A DNA stretch of 64,000 nucleotides from Helicostylum pulchrum (lineage: Eukaryota; Mucoromycota; Mucoromycetes; Mucorales; Mucoraceae): NCBI GenBank assembly GCA_025677825.1, contig JAIXMO010000005.1, positions 620,001 through 684,000 on the forward strand, written 5' to 3'. The notes under the pieces were generated by a model. It worked only from the letters and a program-made list of their open reading frames with translations. It was not told where the DNA came from and did no database searches. The translations under genes were made by a program, and so were the position numbers. Of the stretch, positions 1 through 11,269 are shown one piece after another (the stretch's first letter is position 1; every line of letters begins with the position of its first letter).

Positions 1-368
1 CGAAGCATCGCCTAAAAGAAGAAGAAAAAAATCTCACTGTTCTCAATTAAGCACATTGGTCCAGAAAAATATGGTCATTTGGAAATACATTTAATTGGTC
101 TATAAAAAACACAACATCGCCTCAATCTCAAGTTAAAATATAACTATTTTTAAAGAACCGCGTACAATACCATAACTTACCCCGCAATTATATTTTTTCC
201 CATCATTTCAGGTCCCTTCTCTTCCCACTTTTTCTTCCTTTTTTTTCCCCCAGAGTTTTTTTTTTATATAAATAACTGTATTTATTGCTTTTGTTTATTT
301 TCCTTTTGTTTGTAACGATAACTACTACAAAAAAAAGAGAGAGAGAGAAAAAAAAGAAGAAATAAGCC
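1..368. other. Upstream region of the CSL gene
   Basis: No coding pattern seen. The sequence is AT-rich with pyrimidine tracts (about 215-260) and a purine run just before the ATG at 369, as is usual for a fungal promoter and 5' UTR. A TATA-like stretch lies near 265-275. Confidence 0.4.
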
Positions 369-3300
369 ATGTCAGAGTATCATTCATTCTCTTTGTCGCA
401 GCATTTATCAAATAGTAAATCATCGAATGACAATAACGATGATAGGCCACCAGAAGAATTTTACCAACATAAATTCTCAATAAATGATGCACTCATAAAT
501 CAAAATAATAAACCAAACAATAATCATCAACAGCATGACTGGTCTCATACTACAATAGATTCTATATTAAATAGTGCGCCGAATTTCCAAACAACGCCAC
601 CTAACTCATCTGATAATAATACTAACTTCAATCCATTATTTGATTTCTTGCCTTCATTCGATGATCACTTAATAATCGCTAACCCCAATACAAATAATAC
701 AAATAATACAAATACGCTTAATACGATCCATACTACCGAAGTTATAGACAATACAACTTTTAATAACAATAATAATGTAACAAAACTTGAACACACATAC
801 ACATACACATTTGATTTTTTTTATATTAAACTAATTCTTTTTTGAATATAGATACAGGAGCAGCCTTTATTCACCTTTGACAATCATAATAATCCAACCA
901 CTCAAAATATAGATGAGATGAGATCCATTACACCTTATTTTGATGGAATAGAAGAACCCCAGAATTATATTATCAAAGATACAACAAATACTACTAATGA
1001 AATAATGGTAATAAAAAACCCTCTTTTTTTTCGTACTTTTTTTTCTCACGATGAAACATGATTAGAAATAAACCTTTTTTTTTATAACAATCCGTTTCTA
1101 CAGTTAACTCATCCGTCTGGAGAAGAAATGAATAATGCAACTGGGTTTTTAGAATTCCAATCACCACCAACCAGTCGTATCAATGCTCCTGCATCATCTA
1201 GAACAATACAAGTTACAGCTAATGCTGTCAAGATGAAACCTGCTATTCAAGCTTACTTACATGCAGATGATCCTATTGAAGCTGGTGAACGTACTGTTAT
1301 TATCATGACAAGTAAAGTAGCTCAAAAGAGTTACGGTACAGAAAAAAGGTACACTTTTTTTTATTTTTTTTTTTTTAAAAAAAAATTATATTAAAATTTT
1401 AATACCCAATAGATTCTTGTGTCCTCCTCCAACTGCGATTCTTGTCGGTTCTTCTTGGTGGACGCCTCCTTCCGACCAAGAAAGCGCACAAGAAGGTACA
1501 TCATTTCAAGATAAAGACAATATCACTCGTGCACCTCCTTCTTTATCCATTGGTATTTCAAGCGAGGCGTCCGCGCAACAATCAGGGCGAATTGAATGGT
1601 ATTGCTCTTCAGATACCTTGGTAGGCCAAACAGGTGGTTCCAATACAAAACTATCTATACAATCGCCCGGAACAAAACATAAAGATACTACCATTGTATC
1701 CATCTCAAACGAAAACAAATCAGCAAGTGATGACTGGTATCGAAGCAGTAAAAACAAAGCACTGGCTGGTGGACGATGTGTGTTAAAACGATTGTATATC
1801 AATGACGCTGATGAAAAAAGAAAGAAAGTAGAATGCCTTATCAAAGTTCAGCTAGCAAATGGCCTTATGCTTGGTACTCTTTCCAGTAGAGGTATCAAAG
1901 TTATTAGTAAACCTAGTAAAAAAAGACAAAGTGTTAAAAACATAGAATGTAAATATTATCGTACAAGTTCATTATATAAAATAGATACTTACTTTTTTTT
2001 TGGGGGGAATTAAATAGTGTGTATTTATCATGGAACTACAGTATCTTTATTTAATCGAATTCGATCTCAAACCGTATCTACAAAATATTTAGGCGTGTCT
2101 TCTACTTCCGGCGAATCATCAATATTTGATTATCCCGGTAGATTGCAAAACCAAAAGAATGTACCAAACAATAGTGATACTTGCTTTGTTGCCCGAACAA
2201 GCTCTTGGGACCCTTTTGTTATCTGGGCTATCGATGCTACACAAAACATCTCACCCCAAGAAAACAATAGTTCTTGTCGAATTGATGAGTATATCGGTTG
2301 TCCTAGTTTAACACCTACTATATCTTACCCAAACCCTCCCACCATCGCTTTAAAAAACAGAACCAATCAACCTTTGGCTATTCGTTATAACCAACATGTT
2401 GTACTCCAGTGTTTAACAACAGGTCTTGTCAGTCCAGTTATGATTGTTCGAAAAGTAGATAAAGCGTCTACGGTAGTAGGAGGTGCACGTTGCCCAGATC
2501 AATTTGATCCTTCATTTTCAGGTGGAGGAGAGTACGGTGATGAAGTTTTAGGAGATCCAGTATCCCAATTACATAAAATTGCATTACAAATAGTCCAACA
2601 AGAACAAATAATCAGTCAAACCAAAACAGCAGATAATTACAGTCGTCTCCACAATCCGCAACCACATACTTCTGTTTTTCAATTCGCAAGTAACAGAATG
2701 CAACAAGAAAGCGCCTCGAATAATATGATGCCGATGATGACAGAAGGTCCTGTCACTTACCTTGCCTGTTTAAACGATCTAGTTGGAACGCATAAAACGA
2801 CAGATAAACGTAGCCCGATTAAAGGAATTTATTCTAATATTAATCCCGCCGCTGCCGCTGCTGCTGCTGAAAGTTATAATTTTACTGCCAGCGCTTTGTC
2901 TGCTACATTAAATACTATGCCATCTCCAACTCGTAAACGACGTCTTTCTATGCTGGAAGAGCAAACCAATTTTGATATATTATCATCACAACAAATGCCA
3001 CTATACGATCAAAACATACCAGAGAACGAAACCCCTAGGCGACGTGTCAGTAGTGTCAATGATGCTCAAAATAGGTTCCAGTCATCTCCTTCAATTAGCC
3101 ATCCACACTTATTCACACAAAGATCACATTCTATATCGAGTCCTTCAGCTGCATACAACAGTATTAAACCCGTAAATACAGCTGCTATTAATCGTAGAAA
3201 CAGTGTCACTGCCAATAGTGGCCAGGCCTTGGCTGAATTTGGTGCATATTGGTCAGAGGATGTCACCGATGCTGCTGTATGGACGATTGTCGGCACAGGT

Positions 3301-3832
3301 AAATACAAATATATACCGCTTCGCATTTTTTTTTTTCGATATTAAACTTATTTAATAATCTATAGAATGTGCTCGATATACGTTTTGGATACCTCCTTAT
3401 TTAGATGAGAATAAAACTCAAGAAAAACAAATGACAACCCCATTAAGTACACCGTTTCCGTGTTTGACCCATTTTGCAATTTCCAACGATCATTATTCCG
3501 CGCCTAGTAACAAAACAAATGGAAAACCTGATTATAATTTATCTACCATGATGACTGTATCCGGTGAGAACTTTACGCGAGATCTTCAAATTTGGTTCGG
3601 TGATATCAAAGCTCCGTTTACAGAGTACCGAAGTCGAGAAATGTTAGTATGTCGTATCCCAGATCGTGATGATTTGTTACAATCCGTAGGTTTAAATCGA
3701 GCACACGATACAGTATCCGACCATGAAGAGGATGACTCTTTTAGGCAAAGATTGCCTTTTAGTATAAGAATTTTGTTAGTACGAGGTGATGGTGTAGTTT
3801 ATAAAACTAGTCGATCGTACTCCTTCTGTTGA
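369..3832 (+). CDS. CSL (CBF1/Su(H)/LAG-1) family transcription factor
   Basis: Sequence-specific DNA-binding factor of the CSL family, acting in the nucleus on GTGGGAA-type sites; fungi have no Notch, so the role is Notch-independent. Exons that keep frame are 369-776, 852-1007, 1104-1348, 1413-1948, 2018-3298 and 3366-3832, giving about 1030 aa. The LAG1 DNA-binding domain carries the family patterns VAQKSYGTEKRFLCPPP (across intron 3) and FNRIRSQTVSTKYL. The beta-trefoil domain includes DAAVWTIVGTECARYTFW (across the last intron), and the C-terminal Ig-like part carries DLQIWFGDIKAPFTEYRS. The N-terminal 190 residues are Asn/Thr/Ser-rich and disordered. A long Ser/Ala-rich insertion (about codons from 2560 to 3220) splits the beta-trefoil, lengthening the protein well beyond metazoan CSL (about 500 aa), as is common in fungal members. 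The fungal subclass (Cbf11- or Cbf12-like) was not resolved. Confidence 0.93.
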
Positions 3833-4205
3833 TTTTTTACGTCCCTCTTCCCTTTTTTTTCATATGTATTTCTACTCATTTTTTTTTCTTTCCCTCTCTC
3901 TTTCTTCTTCAATATGTTATTATATCTACTCTTTTTATGCAAACAAAAACAAAAACAAAAAAACCCTTTCTTTACAAATACATCTGTATTATAAACCTAT
4001 GTAATAAAATTAAAAATTGCTTACTTATCAGGCGCGGGTTTTATGCATATATTCAAGTGGTCGCTTATATAATTATCCCGTAGGACATGGTCGCAGTTCA
4101 GAAATTATAAAAGTGCGGGGAAGCCCCCCTCTCAAGAAGTTTTTTTATAGTGAGTATGTTTATTTAAGATATATGTATTTTACAGAGTTTTTTTTTTTTT
4201 TTTTT

Positions 4206-5147
4206 TTACAAAGTTTTGACCTTGCCACGGAACTCATCGAGAGACTTATAACCCTTAGCGATCATGATATCAGCCAACTCCTTATTGATACGAGCAAAGA
4301 CAGTAGGGCCTTCTTCTTTCAAAGTAGTACCGATTTGAACGGCACTGGCACCAGCCAAGACATGAAGGAAGACTTCCTTACCGGAAGTAACACCACCAAC
4401 ACCAATAACTTGCTTACCAGGCAAACGACGATAAAACGCGTTAACGTTAGCTAATGCAGTATTTAAAACCATCAAACCACCCAAACCACCAAAGCCATCC
4501 TTGGGCTTAATCAAGGCAGACTCAGTTTCGAAATCAATAGCTAAACCATTACCAACAGAGTTAATACAAGTAACATAGACCAAGTTATCAAACTTGTTGA
4601 AGATGGTAGCAGCAGTATCGAAATGAGCAATATCAAAGTAAGGAGGTAATTTGACACCGAAAGGCTTCTTGATAAGAGGAGCTAAAACGTTTAAAGCGCT
4701 TTCCATGGCTTCCATATCATAACCCAATTGAGGCTTACCGGGTACGTTGGGACAAGAAAAGTTAACTTCCAGTACACAAGGTAATTCAGCAGCAACAAAG
4801 GCTTCACACATCTTGACATTATCAGCTAAGGATAATCCAGAGAGAGAAATGAATAAAGGCTTCTTGCTAGAGTAATCGTAGTTTTTAGCAAAGTTCAAGT
4901 AATATTCATAGCCTTCGTTGGGGAGACCCATAGAGTTAATAGAACCGAGACCAGAAGGCAAAGGTAAATAACGAGGAGAAGGGTTACCTTCACGGTACTC
5001 GTATGTAGCAGACTTGGTGATTAATGAGCCAGACTCACTTTCAATCATAAGCTTCAAGTCAGCTTCGGTTTGACAACAAACACCTGAAGCATTGAAGAGA
5101 AGGTTAGGAAGAGAAAGACCAGCAACTTTTGTAGAAAGATCAACCAT
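4206..5147 (-). CDS. URA1: Dihydroorotate dehydrogenase, class 1A (cytosolic, fumarate-type)
   Basis: Oxidises dihydroorotate to orotate in pyrimidine synthesis. Class 1A enzymes are soluble FMN proteins that pass electrons to fumarate, unlike the quinone-linked mitochondrial class 2 enzyme. The 313-aa intronless reading frame matches family length. Visible motifs are ITKSAT with REGNPSPRY, the GSINSMGLPNEG loop, and NFSCPNVPGKPQ with the catalytic Cys at residue 132 (the Cys base defines class 1; class 2 has Ser). GVGGVTSGK and ASAVQIGT form the FMN-phosphate site. There is no mitochondrial presequence or membrane helix. The start at 5147 follows an A-rich leader and aligns with the yeast Ura1 start. 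The lack of introns among intron-rich neighbours and the bacterial distribution of class 1A fit an old horizontal gain, but that is inference. Confidence 0.95.
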   Translation of the reverse strand: MVDLSTKVAGLSLPNLLFNASGVCCQTEADLKLMIESESGSLITKSATYEYREGNPSPRYLPLPSGLGSINSMGLPNEGYEYYLNFAKNYDYSSKKPLFISLSGLSLADNVKMCEAFVAAELPCVLEVNFSCPNVPGKPQLGYDMEAMESALNVLAPLIKKPFGVKLPPYFDIAHFDTAATIFNKFDNLVYVTCINSVGNGLAIDFETESALIKPKDGFGGLGGLMVLNTALANVNAFYRRLPGKQVIGVGGVTSGKEVFLHVLAGASAVQIGTTLKEEGPTVFARINKELADIMIAKGYKSLDEFRGKVKTL

Positions 5148-5306
5148 TGTGTTTTATTTTGTTTTACAAATGGAAAAAAAAGAAAAAAAGAAAAAAAAAA
5201 AGAAAAAAAAGAGTGCTAAAGATTAAAAAATTAAGGTGGTTTAAATAGTCTTGTCAAATTGAAAAGAGTCACATCGCTTTTTGGAACGAGATCTTGAACA
5301 GGGAGT

Positions 5307-7259
5307 TTAAAACTTTGGCGTAGTTGTAAACGTATCTTCGAAAGGTAAAGGCAATAGTAATGAAGAGGTCGAGTGACTCATAGCGACATACCTTGATTCT
5401 TCTGTAGCAGGTTTAGGAACAGGATTGATACCGAATTCACCTATATCTTCATCACAGGGCACAATCATCATGGAGTGTGTGTACCTACTACGATCTTGAT
5501 CTGGCCGTAAACTATGAATCACGTCGCGATTCTTTCTAGCAGGAGAAAGCGGAGGAGGAGTATACTCTTCATTTTCTTCCAGCTCTTGATAAGTCTGTAT
5601 AGGTTGCAACGCCAAAGAGTTTACTGTTGGACTTTCGTCCAAGTAATACGGATCTGGTTTATTTTCATCGGCTACAGAAACTGACAAGTAATCGGCCTTT
5701 TCGAACCCTTTCATTGACCGACCGCAACTTCCTTTACTTGGCATCGAAGGTTGATGATGAGAGACCAGTGTGGTTAAAGAAGGTGCAGTAGACGTAATCG
5801 AATTATTCTTGCGGTACCCAGCATCTACCGGGTTGGGCGCAATAGGTAACGGTCCAAACTGGAAAGCGCTGTCGCAATTAGTTATGCCAGACTGAGACAG
5901 AGGATGAACACCGCTTTTACTGTACGTGTATTCACTTCCCGATTGCGAGCTGTCGAAGACCAAAGTAGATGCTTGTGCATAGTTACTGCTAATGCCACTT
6001 TGGTTGTTAATTTGTTTGTCTGTACCATTTGTACCTTCTGCTAAAAAATCTTCGTCAGAAGGATGGACAGGGGCGTGGTTATGCTTAGGGTGAAAAATTA
6101 AAATCATACAAAACCAAGTAATTACTGCACAAATATTAACTGAAAAAATAATATATATATTTGTCAGTAAAAACTCCTCCTTTTTTTTTTGTTAATATAC
6201 TTACTGTTACAAATAAAAAAATCAGCAGAAAATTTATGAATATTTAATGTCTTTCGTGTGGTTAGACCATCGCAACTAAGAATGGTTAATAAAATACCAT
6301 GTCCAAACAATACAGTAGACAAGACTAAGTTGATTTCTTGAAAGTACCGGATCTTTTGCGTGATCGATCGGCCGTTTGTTGTATCACGACTGTTCAATAA
6401 CAACTTTCTAAATCTGAAATGAGATACAACGCCAAGGCAAGCAACAATAAATAATTCTACATCAAAAAAATAACTTTTTAGTCTTTTTTTGAAAAAAAAA
6501 AAAAGCAAAATGTTCTTGACATACCAATACCGTAGACCATTTCAGGCATGATTTCTTTATAAGTTGGTTCATAAATGTCACGCGAAAAATTATATTGTAA
6601 AATGGGGAATACAATAAAACTGGAGCAAGTCCAAGCTATATAAAATCTGAATTCTCTACTAGTCATGAAACTTGTTCTTGTAATAGAGTTGGCAAGGTAG
6701 TTCCAAAAACATTGAAGTAAAACAAGAGTTCCAGTTTGTAAAGAAAACCCAATACATAGACTATACTCTAAGATAAATCATACATTAGTTTTTTTTTCTG
6801 GAGAGAGAAAGAAAAAAAATATATGTTACCTGTAGGAATAACAAGATCTCGATCTGCTTTCGTCCACATAACTTCAGGCTTTGTAAAAACATGTCCCAAC
6901 ACATTTGCAAAGCCTTCTTCATACTTGATTTTAACTGACGTTATATCTAGAAGAAAAAAAAATCTCAGTCTACGGGTAAAAAAAATAAAAAATATGCATG
7001 ATTTTTAACTTACCGTAAAACAACTGAAACGGTATCATGAATAGAATGAGTAATGTCACAATACTCTTTAGCTCGCCTTGTCTAAATCGCTTAGGATGCA
7101 AACAATTAAACTTGTCTAGTGTCCATACACGGTACGTATACCATATAAATAAGTACGCAAATGAGACAGTACGTTCTATATATAAATCAAAGTAAGCATG
7201 TATACAAGGCAAGCTAAAAGAGACTTACGTAAAAAACTGAAATCACTTAAATGTGTCAT
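5307..7259 (-). CDS. Seven-transmembrane protein, GPCR-like, with long cytosolic tail
   Basis: Six exons can be joined in frame: 7229-7259, 7014-7175, 6830-6946, 6525-6767, 6205-6456 and 5307-6139, giving 545 aa. Seven hydrophobic segments are visible in order: around SFAYLFIWYTYRVW; IVTLLILFMIPFQLFY; a third at the start of exon 4 (LCIGFSLQTGTLVLL); FYIAWTCSSFIVFPIL; LFIVACLGVV; LVLSTVLFGHGILLTIL; ICAVITWFCMILIF. The last about 250 residues are hydrophilic, Ser/Pro-rich and look cytosolic, with an STSSLLLPL stretch near the end. The topology is that of a G-protein-coupled receptor or an RGS-type fungal 7TM protein, but no RGS domain is visible in the tail and no family was recognised. The seven-TM count and splice model are seen; receptor function is inferred. 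Confidence 0.7.
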
Positions 7260-7371
7260 AATATATAATTAAATGTATATATATTTATATAAAAAAAGAA
7301 AAAAAAAGGAATGAATACTTTTTGATGTTTTACTCTCTGTTCTCGCTTTCTTTTTATCTGGCAGGTTTATT

Positions 7372-7722
7372 TCAAGTGCAATTATATATATAAAGGGAGG
7401 AGGGAAAAGGAGCTCGTGTTATATAAGGAGATATGCTACTTTGTAAGTATGCGTGTACTAATTGACAAAGCAATCGATAAACATGTCTTGCTTCTCCTAT
7501 ATGTAAATAAGTAACACCATCTCCTGGTAGTCTCCTTTGTGCTATGTCTTTTTTTTTTTTTTTTTTGTATATATTCCAGGTTACCAAATAATACATAAGG
7601 AGAGCGGCTATTGTATTTTCCATTTCATCTTGATATGGTTGAAAAGGGAGCATTAATAGGGCAGCACATGTGATCAAAGCAAATACACACTTTTTTCTTT
7701 TTGCTGTTGTTGCTTTAGTCAT
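7372..7722 (-). CDS. Possible small membrane protein, doubtful
   Basis: A 116-codon frame with a basic start followed by a hydrophobic stretch (FALITCAALLMLPF) and a second one (TIAALLMYYLVTW). It then runs through an A-tract coding for lysines, which more likely lies inside an intron (a GT follows MYYL). The proposed ATG overlaps, on the opposite strand, the ATG of the neighbouring APH-like gene, so the two starts cannot both have normal 5' UTRs in separate space. No homologue was recognised. It may be a small two-helix membrane protein with a downstream start, or a chance frame. Confidence 0.25.
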   Translation of the reverse strand: MTKATTAKRKKCVFALITCAALLMLPFQPYQDEMENTIAALLMYYLVTWNIYKKKKKKDIAQRRLPGDGVTYLHIGEARHVYRLLCQLVHAYLQSSISPYITRAPFPSSLYIYNCT

Positions 7723-9092
7723 GGCGAATAAAAAAGAATTAGGGCAGACAACCTCTTCCGTAAGAAAAGGGTAAGAATAAAAAATTAAATATTAAAAACG
7801 TATGTTTTTGTTGAAACGACCCTCCTATACATAAAAAAAAAAAGTCATCAACTCGATGTCAATTCGTTACAAGTATTTCTATTAAAGGTGATTCCAGGAT
7901 TCAAAGCTCCTTTAGAGATTAGTCAGTTTAAACTTGGGCAATCGAACCCTACTTACCTTTTAAAAGACGGAAAGTAAGTGTGGACCAGAAACACTCTTTT
8001 TAATATAAACCCTTTTTTTTTTTTTTTTTTTTTTTTGCTAGTAATCAACAATATGTTTTACGTAAAAAGCCTCCAGGAGCTCTATTGTCAAAAACAGCAC
8101 ATGCAGTAGAACGAGAATACCGTATTATCCATGCTTTAGGTCAATATTCTGATGTACCAGTCCCTAAAGTATATGCCTTATGCGAAGATATTGGCGTAAT
8201 TGGAACACCTTTTTATGTTATGGAGTTTTTGCAAGGAAGAATCTTTTCTGATGTAAGGCTGCTGGGATTGCCTTTTGAAGAACGCCGAGAGTGGTATAAC
8301 AATTATAAATAGAACAACAACAACAAAAAGGTTTAATATGTTTTATTATATAGTTGGTTCTCTGCTGTATCTACATTAGCCAAATTACATTCCGTTGATT
8401 TTCAAAAGATTGGCTTACAAGACTATGGCCGAGATTCAGGATTTTATAGTCGTCAAATGAAATCGCTCGGTAGAGTATCACAAGCTCAAGCGGTAGTTTT
8501 AAATGAAGAAACAGGTGAACAAGTAGGACCTATTCCTCGTTTCGATGAATTGTACGTTTGGTTTCAAAGAAATCAAGTAAAAGATCAAGCTACTATTGTT
8601 CATGGTGATTTTAAGATCGATAACTTGGTATTTCATCCAACGGAATCTCGAGTAATTGGCGTATTGGATTGGGAACTATCTACTATTGGACACCCGTTGT
8701 CTGATCTTGCTAATTTACTTCAACCATTTTATGTTCCTGCTGATAGTAGGTTTATGGGGCTAAAAGGACTGCATAATTTACCTGTTCCTAACTCAAATGA
8801 ACTGATGCAGTATTATTGTTTACAATTAAACACAACTTATCCCATTAATAATTGGTTATTTGGGGTTGCTTTTTCCTTTTTCAGAGTAAAGTGTATCATT
8901 ACATAATTGTATCATTGTTATTAACCTTTTTGGAATTAGTTATCTGTCATTACTCAAGGAATTGCAGCACGTATTGCTCGTAAACAAGCTTCTTCTGCAC
9001 AGGCTATTTTCTACGCAGAAATGTTTAAACCAGTTGCTAAATTAGCCTTGGAAATTGTTGATCAAGGAGATTTGCGTGCTAGTAAAATATAA
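7721..9092 (+). CDS. ACAD10/11-type aminoglycoside phosphotransferase-like protein
   Basis: Kinase-fold (APH) protein resembling the N-terminal half of animal ACAD11/ACAD10 and fungal stand-alone relatives. ACAD10/11 are implicated in handling 4-hydroxy acyl-CoAs, and the APH part is thought to phosphorylate the hydroxyl group. Exons in frame: 7721-7770, 7845-7973, 8042-8293, 8354-8885, 8940-9092 (371 aa). Family landmarks are VRKGHQLD at the N-terminus, [16 protein letters not shown] (nucleotide loop), [20 protein letters not shown], the Brenner-type catalytic motif [13 protein letters not shown], and the metal-binding [19 protein letters not shown]. The C-terminus ends with the family pattern [16 protein letters not shown]. 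No acyl-CoA dehydrogenase domain follows, so this is the single-domain form. A peroxisomal or mitochondrial location cannot be read here. Confidence 0.88.
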
Positions 9093-9426
9093 AATAATAA
9101 ATAAGGGGGAAGAGGTGGAAATTAGCCCGCACAGATGTATCAGTGGTTTCTTTTGTTGTTTATTACAAGGTTTGAAACAAAATGCTTTTTTCTATGATAA
9201 AAAGGGGAGGGGACAGGTTAAATATATATAAGCGTTTCATCATAATTCTTGTGAAAAAAGACAAATGATTTTTACTGGTTTTTTTGTTATTAACAAACAA
9301 AAAAAAATTTTTGCCGCAAATCGTTCGCAGAGAAGAAAAAAAAAGGGGAATATATAAATGCAATAAAAATACTCTCTTTCTTTTTATTTTCTTTTTTCTT
9401 GCTTTCTTTTCTTCTTCAATTATATT

Positions 9427-10282
9427 ATGGATATCGCTGAATTAATTCATATGGACCAAATGGATAAAACATTGAAACGACATGCCTGTAAATGGCCAGA
9501 GTGTCACAAATCATTTAGTACGGTGTGCTCCGAATTTTATTATTCCCAAGACATATTTACCAACACCATCATTTATCATTAATAGGTAGACCTTCCGATG
9601 CAGCAAGGCATTATAGGATACATACTAATGATAGGTAAAATATTATAACATAATATATCTATCGGTATATCCTAATTCATTCCATAAAGACCTTTTCAAT
9701 GCACAGAACTTTATTGTGGCAAACGCTTTATACAGGTATTGTACCACCCTACATTTTTTTGTTTTTTTTTGTATGTGCGTATTTATCTGTTATTTTAAAG
9801 AGATCCGCCCTAACAGTACATTTACGTACTCACTCAGGTGAACGACCTCATATTTGCGAAGTCAGTACATGTAAAAAAAGTTTTAGTGATAGCAGTTCAT
9901 TAGCAAGACATCGGTATATATATATCCTTAAATATATAGTATTGTCCTGTTAGATACTAATATAAATTTATGTAGACGTATACATACGGGCAACCGTCCC
10001 TATAAATGTTATGAGTGCAATAAGAGGTAAATATTTTTTTTAGTTTTAGTTTTGCGCGGTCTATTTTTAATATTTTTTTTTCCTTCTAGTTATACCAAAA
10101 AGACAATTTTAGTTCGACATGCTCGTATGTGTCACGATACCAGTTCTCTGCAATTACAACATGACTATTATAATAATTTACCATCCCCTCCTGCAAGTCA
10201 ATATGGAGATGGTAATAATAAATTGTTTCCAACACAATATTATGAAGATCCGTCCTCCCCTACTTCAATCAGCTCCAGCTGA
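9427..10282 (+). CDS. C2H2 zinc-finger transcription factor
   Basis: Small regulator with about five tandem C2H2 fingers, presumably binding DNA in the nucleus; no target is predictable. Six exons joined in frame (9427-9517, 9586-9634, 9690-9735, 9801-9913, 9976-10026, 10090-10282). Introns interrupt almost every finger. Fingers: [29 protein letters not shown] with [18 protein letters not shown] with [26 protein letters not shown] ending in a C rather than a plain H...H spacing (HARMCH). The first three use the CX4C spacing seen in Gli/Zap1/TFIIIA-type fingers. TGNRP and SGERP linkers are intact. The tail is short, Ser/Pro/Asn-rich. The first splice donor (A|GTACGG) is weak but is the one that restores the RPSDAARH reading. 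Confidence 0.85.
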
Positions 10283-10323
10283 AGAATAAAAAAAAGTGCT
10301 TTTTATTATATAAATTCCTCACA

Positions 10324-11269
10324 TTATTTCTTTTCTTTGAAATAAGCCTTTAATGCGTCTAAAGCCTTTCCACGGTGAGAGATAGAGTTTTTAGTTACCT
10401 TGTCTAATTCAGCGAAACTATATAAAAAAAAAGATATATAATTAAATATTCTATATTTGTATAAATTGAGTTTTTTTTTTCTTTCGTTTCATTACGTTTG
10501 ATCAAATCCGTCAGGTTGAAAAATAGCATCCCAACCGAATACACCAGGTCCACGTGCAGTTACAATTTTACCCTAATTTTAAATCAGATTTACATACATT
10601 GAACGTTTTTTTTTATTGTCCTTACATGTGTCTTTCCTTCGAAAATAATGGGTTCATGACCAGGTCCTTCACAGTAACCAAATGTACAAAGAGCATAAGC
10701 AGATCTATCGTCAAACCCGTCGAGCATTTTGTTAATACCAACATGACCAATAGAATCTTGGAACCATTTACTATTTAACGAAAAAAGTAAGTTTCTTAAC
10801 CTTTGTTTAAGTAGTTTTTTTTTACATGTAAGGTCCAGGAAGTCCGTTCATAGCATTGAAACATAAAGCAGTATCTTCAGTGATACAAGGACCATTAAGC
10901 TAATATAAAGATAATCAGAATAAACATATACTCCCTCGTACATCAAGTCATATTTACAATTTCCGAGGCAAGTTTACATTTTTGCTTTGCAATTTCTTGA
11001 GTTTCGCCCTGAAGTTCGGGTACTACATATATAAAGCTTAATTTTTCCCTTCCTTTCTCTTTCTTTCTTTTTTTCTCTTACAATCTACTTTGTGCGATTC
11101 GACATCTATGACACCTTCTAAAATAGCTTGTACTTCTAAAAGCTTGTTTTTGTTACCAGTAACAAAAACTTTTTTTATTTTTTGTTTTTTTATTTGTTTT
11201 TTAGTTTAAATTATACTTATTTAGTTTGGCGTTGGACTTACTGAGTTTAGGTAAAGCGTTGGTACTCAT
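10324..11269 (-). CDS. HAM1: Inosine triphosphate pyrophosphatase (HAM1 family)
   Basis: Hydrolyses ITP/dITP/XTP to monophosphates, cleansing the nucleotide pool; cytosolic. The gene is cut into several short exons. The first (11242-11269) encodes MSTNALPKL and joins exon 2 (from 11168) to give [10 protein letters not shown], the family's N-terminal substrate-binding signature. Further exons give VDLPELQGE, then [24 protein letters not shown] (catalytic EDT region), [34 protein letters not shown], and the C-terminal [19 protein letters not shown] motif. Length of about 190 aa matches the family. It converges tail-to-tail with the C2H2 gene with only 41 bp between the stop codons, so their 3' UTRs probably overlap. 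Confidence 0.93.
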
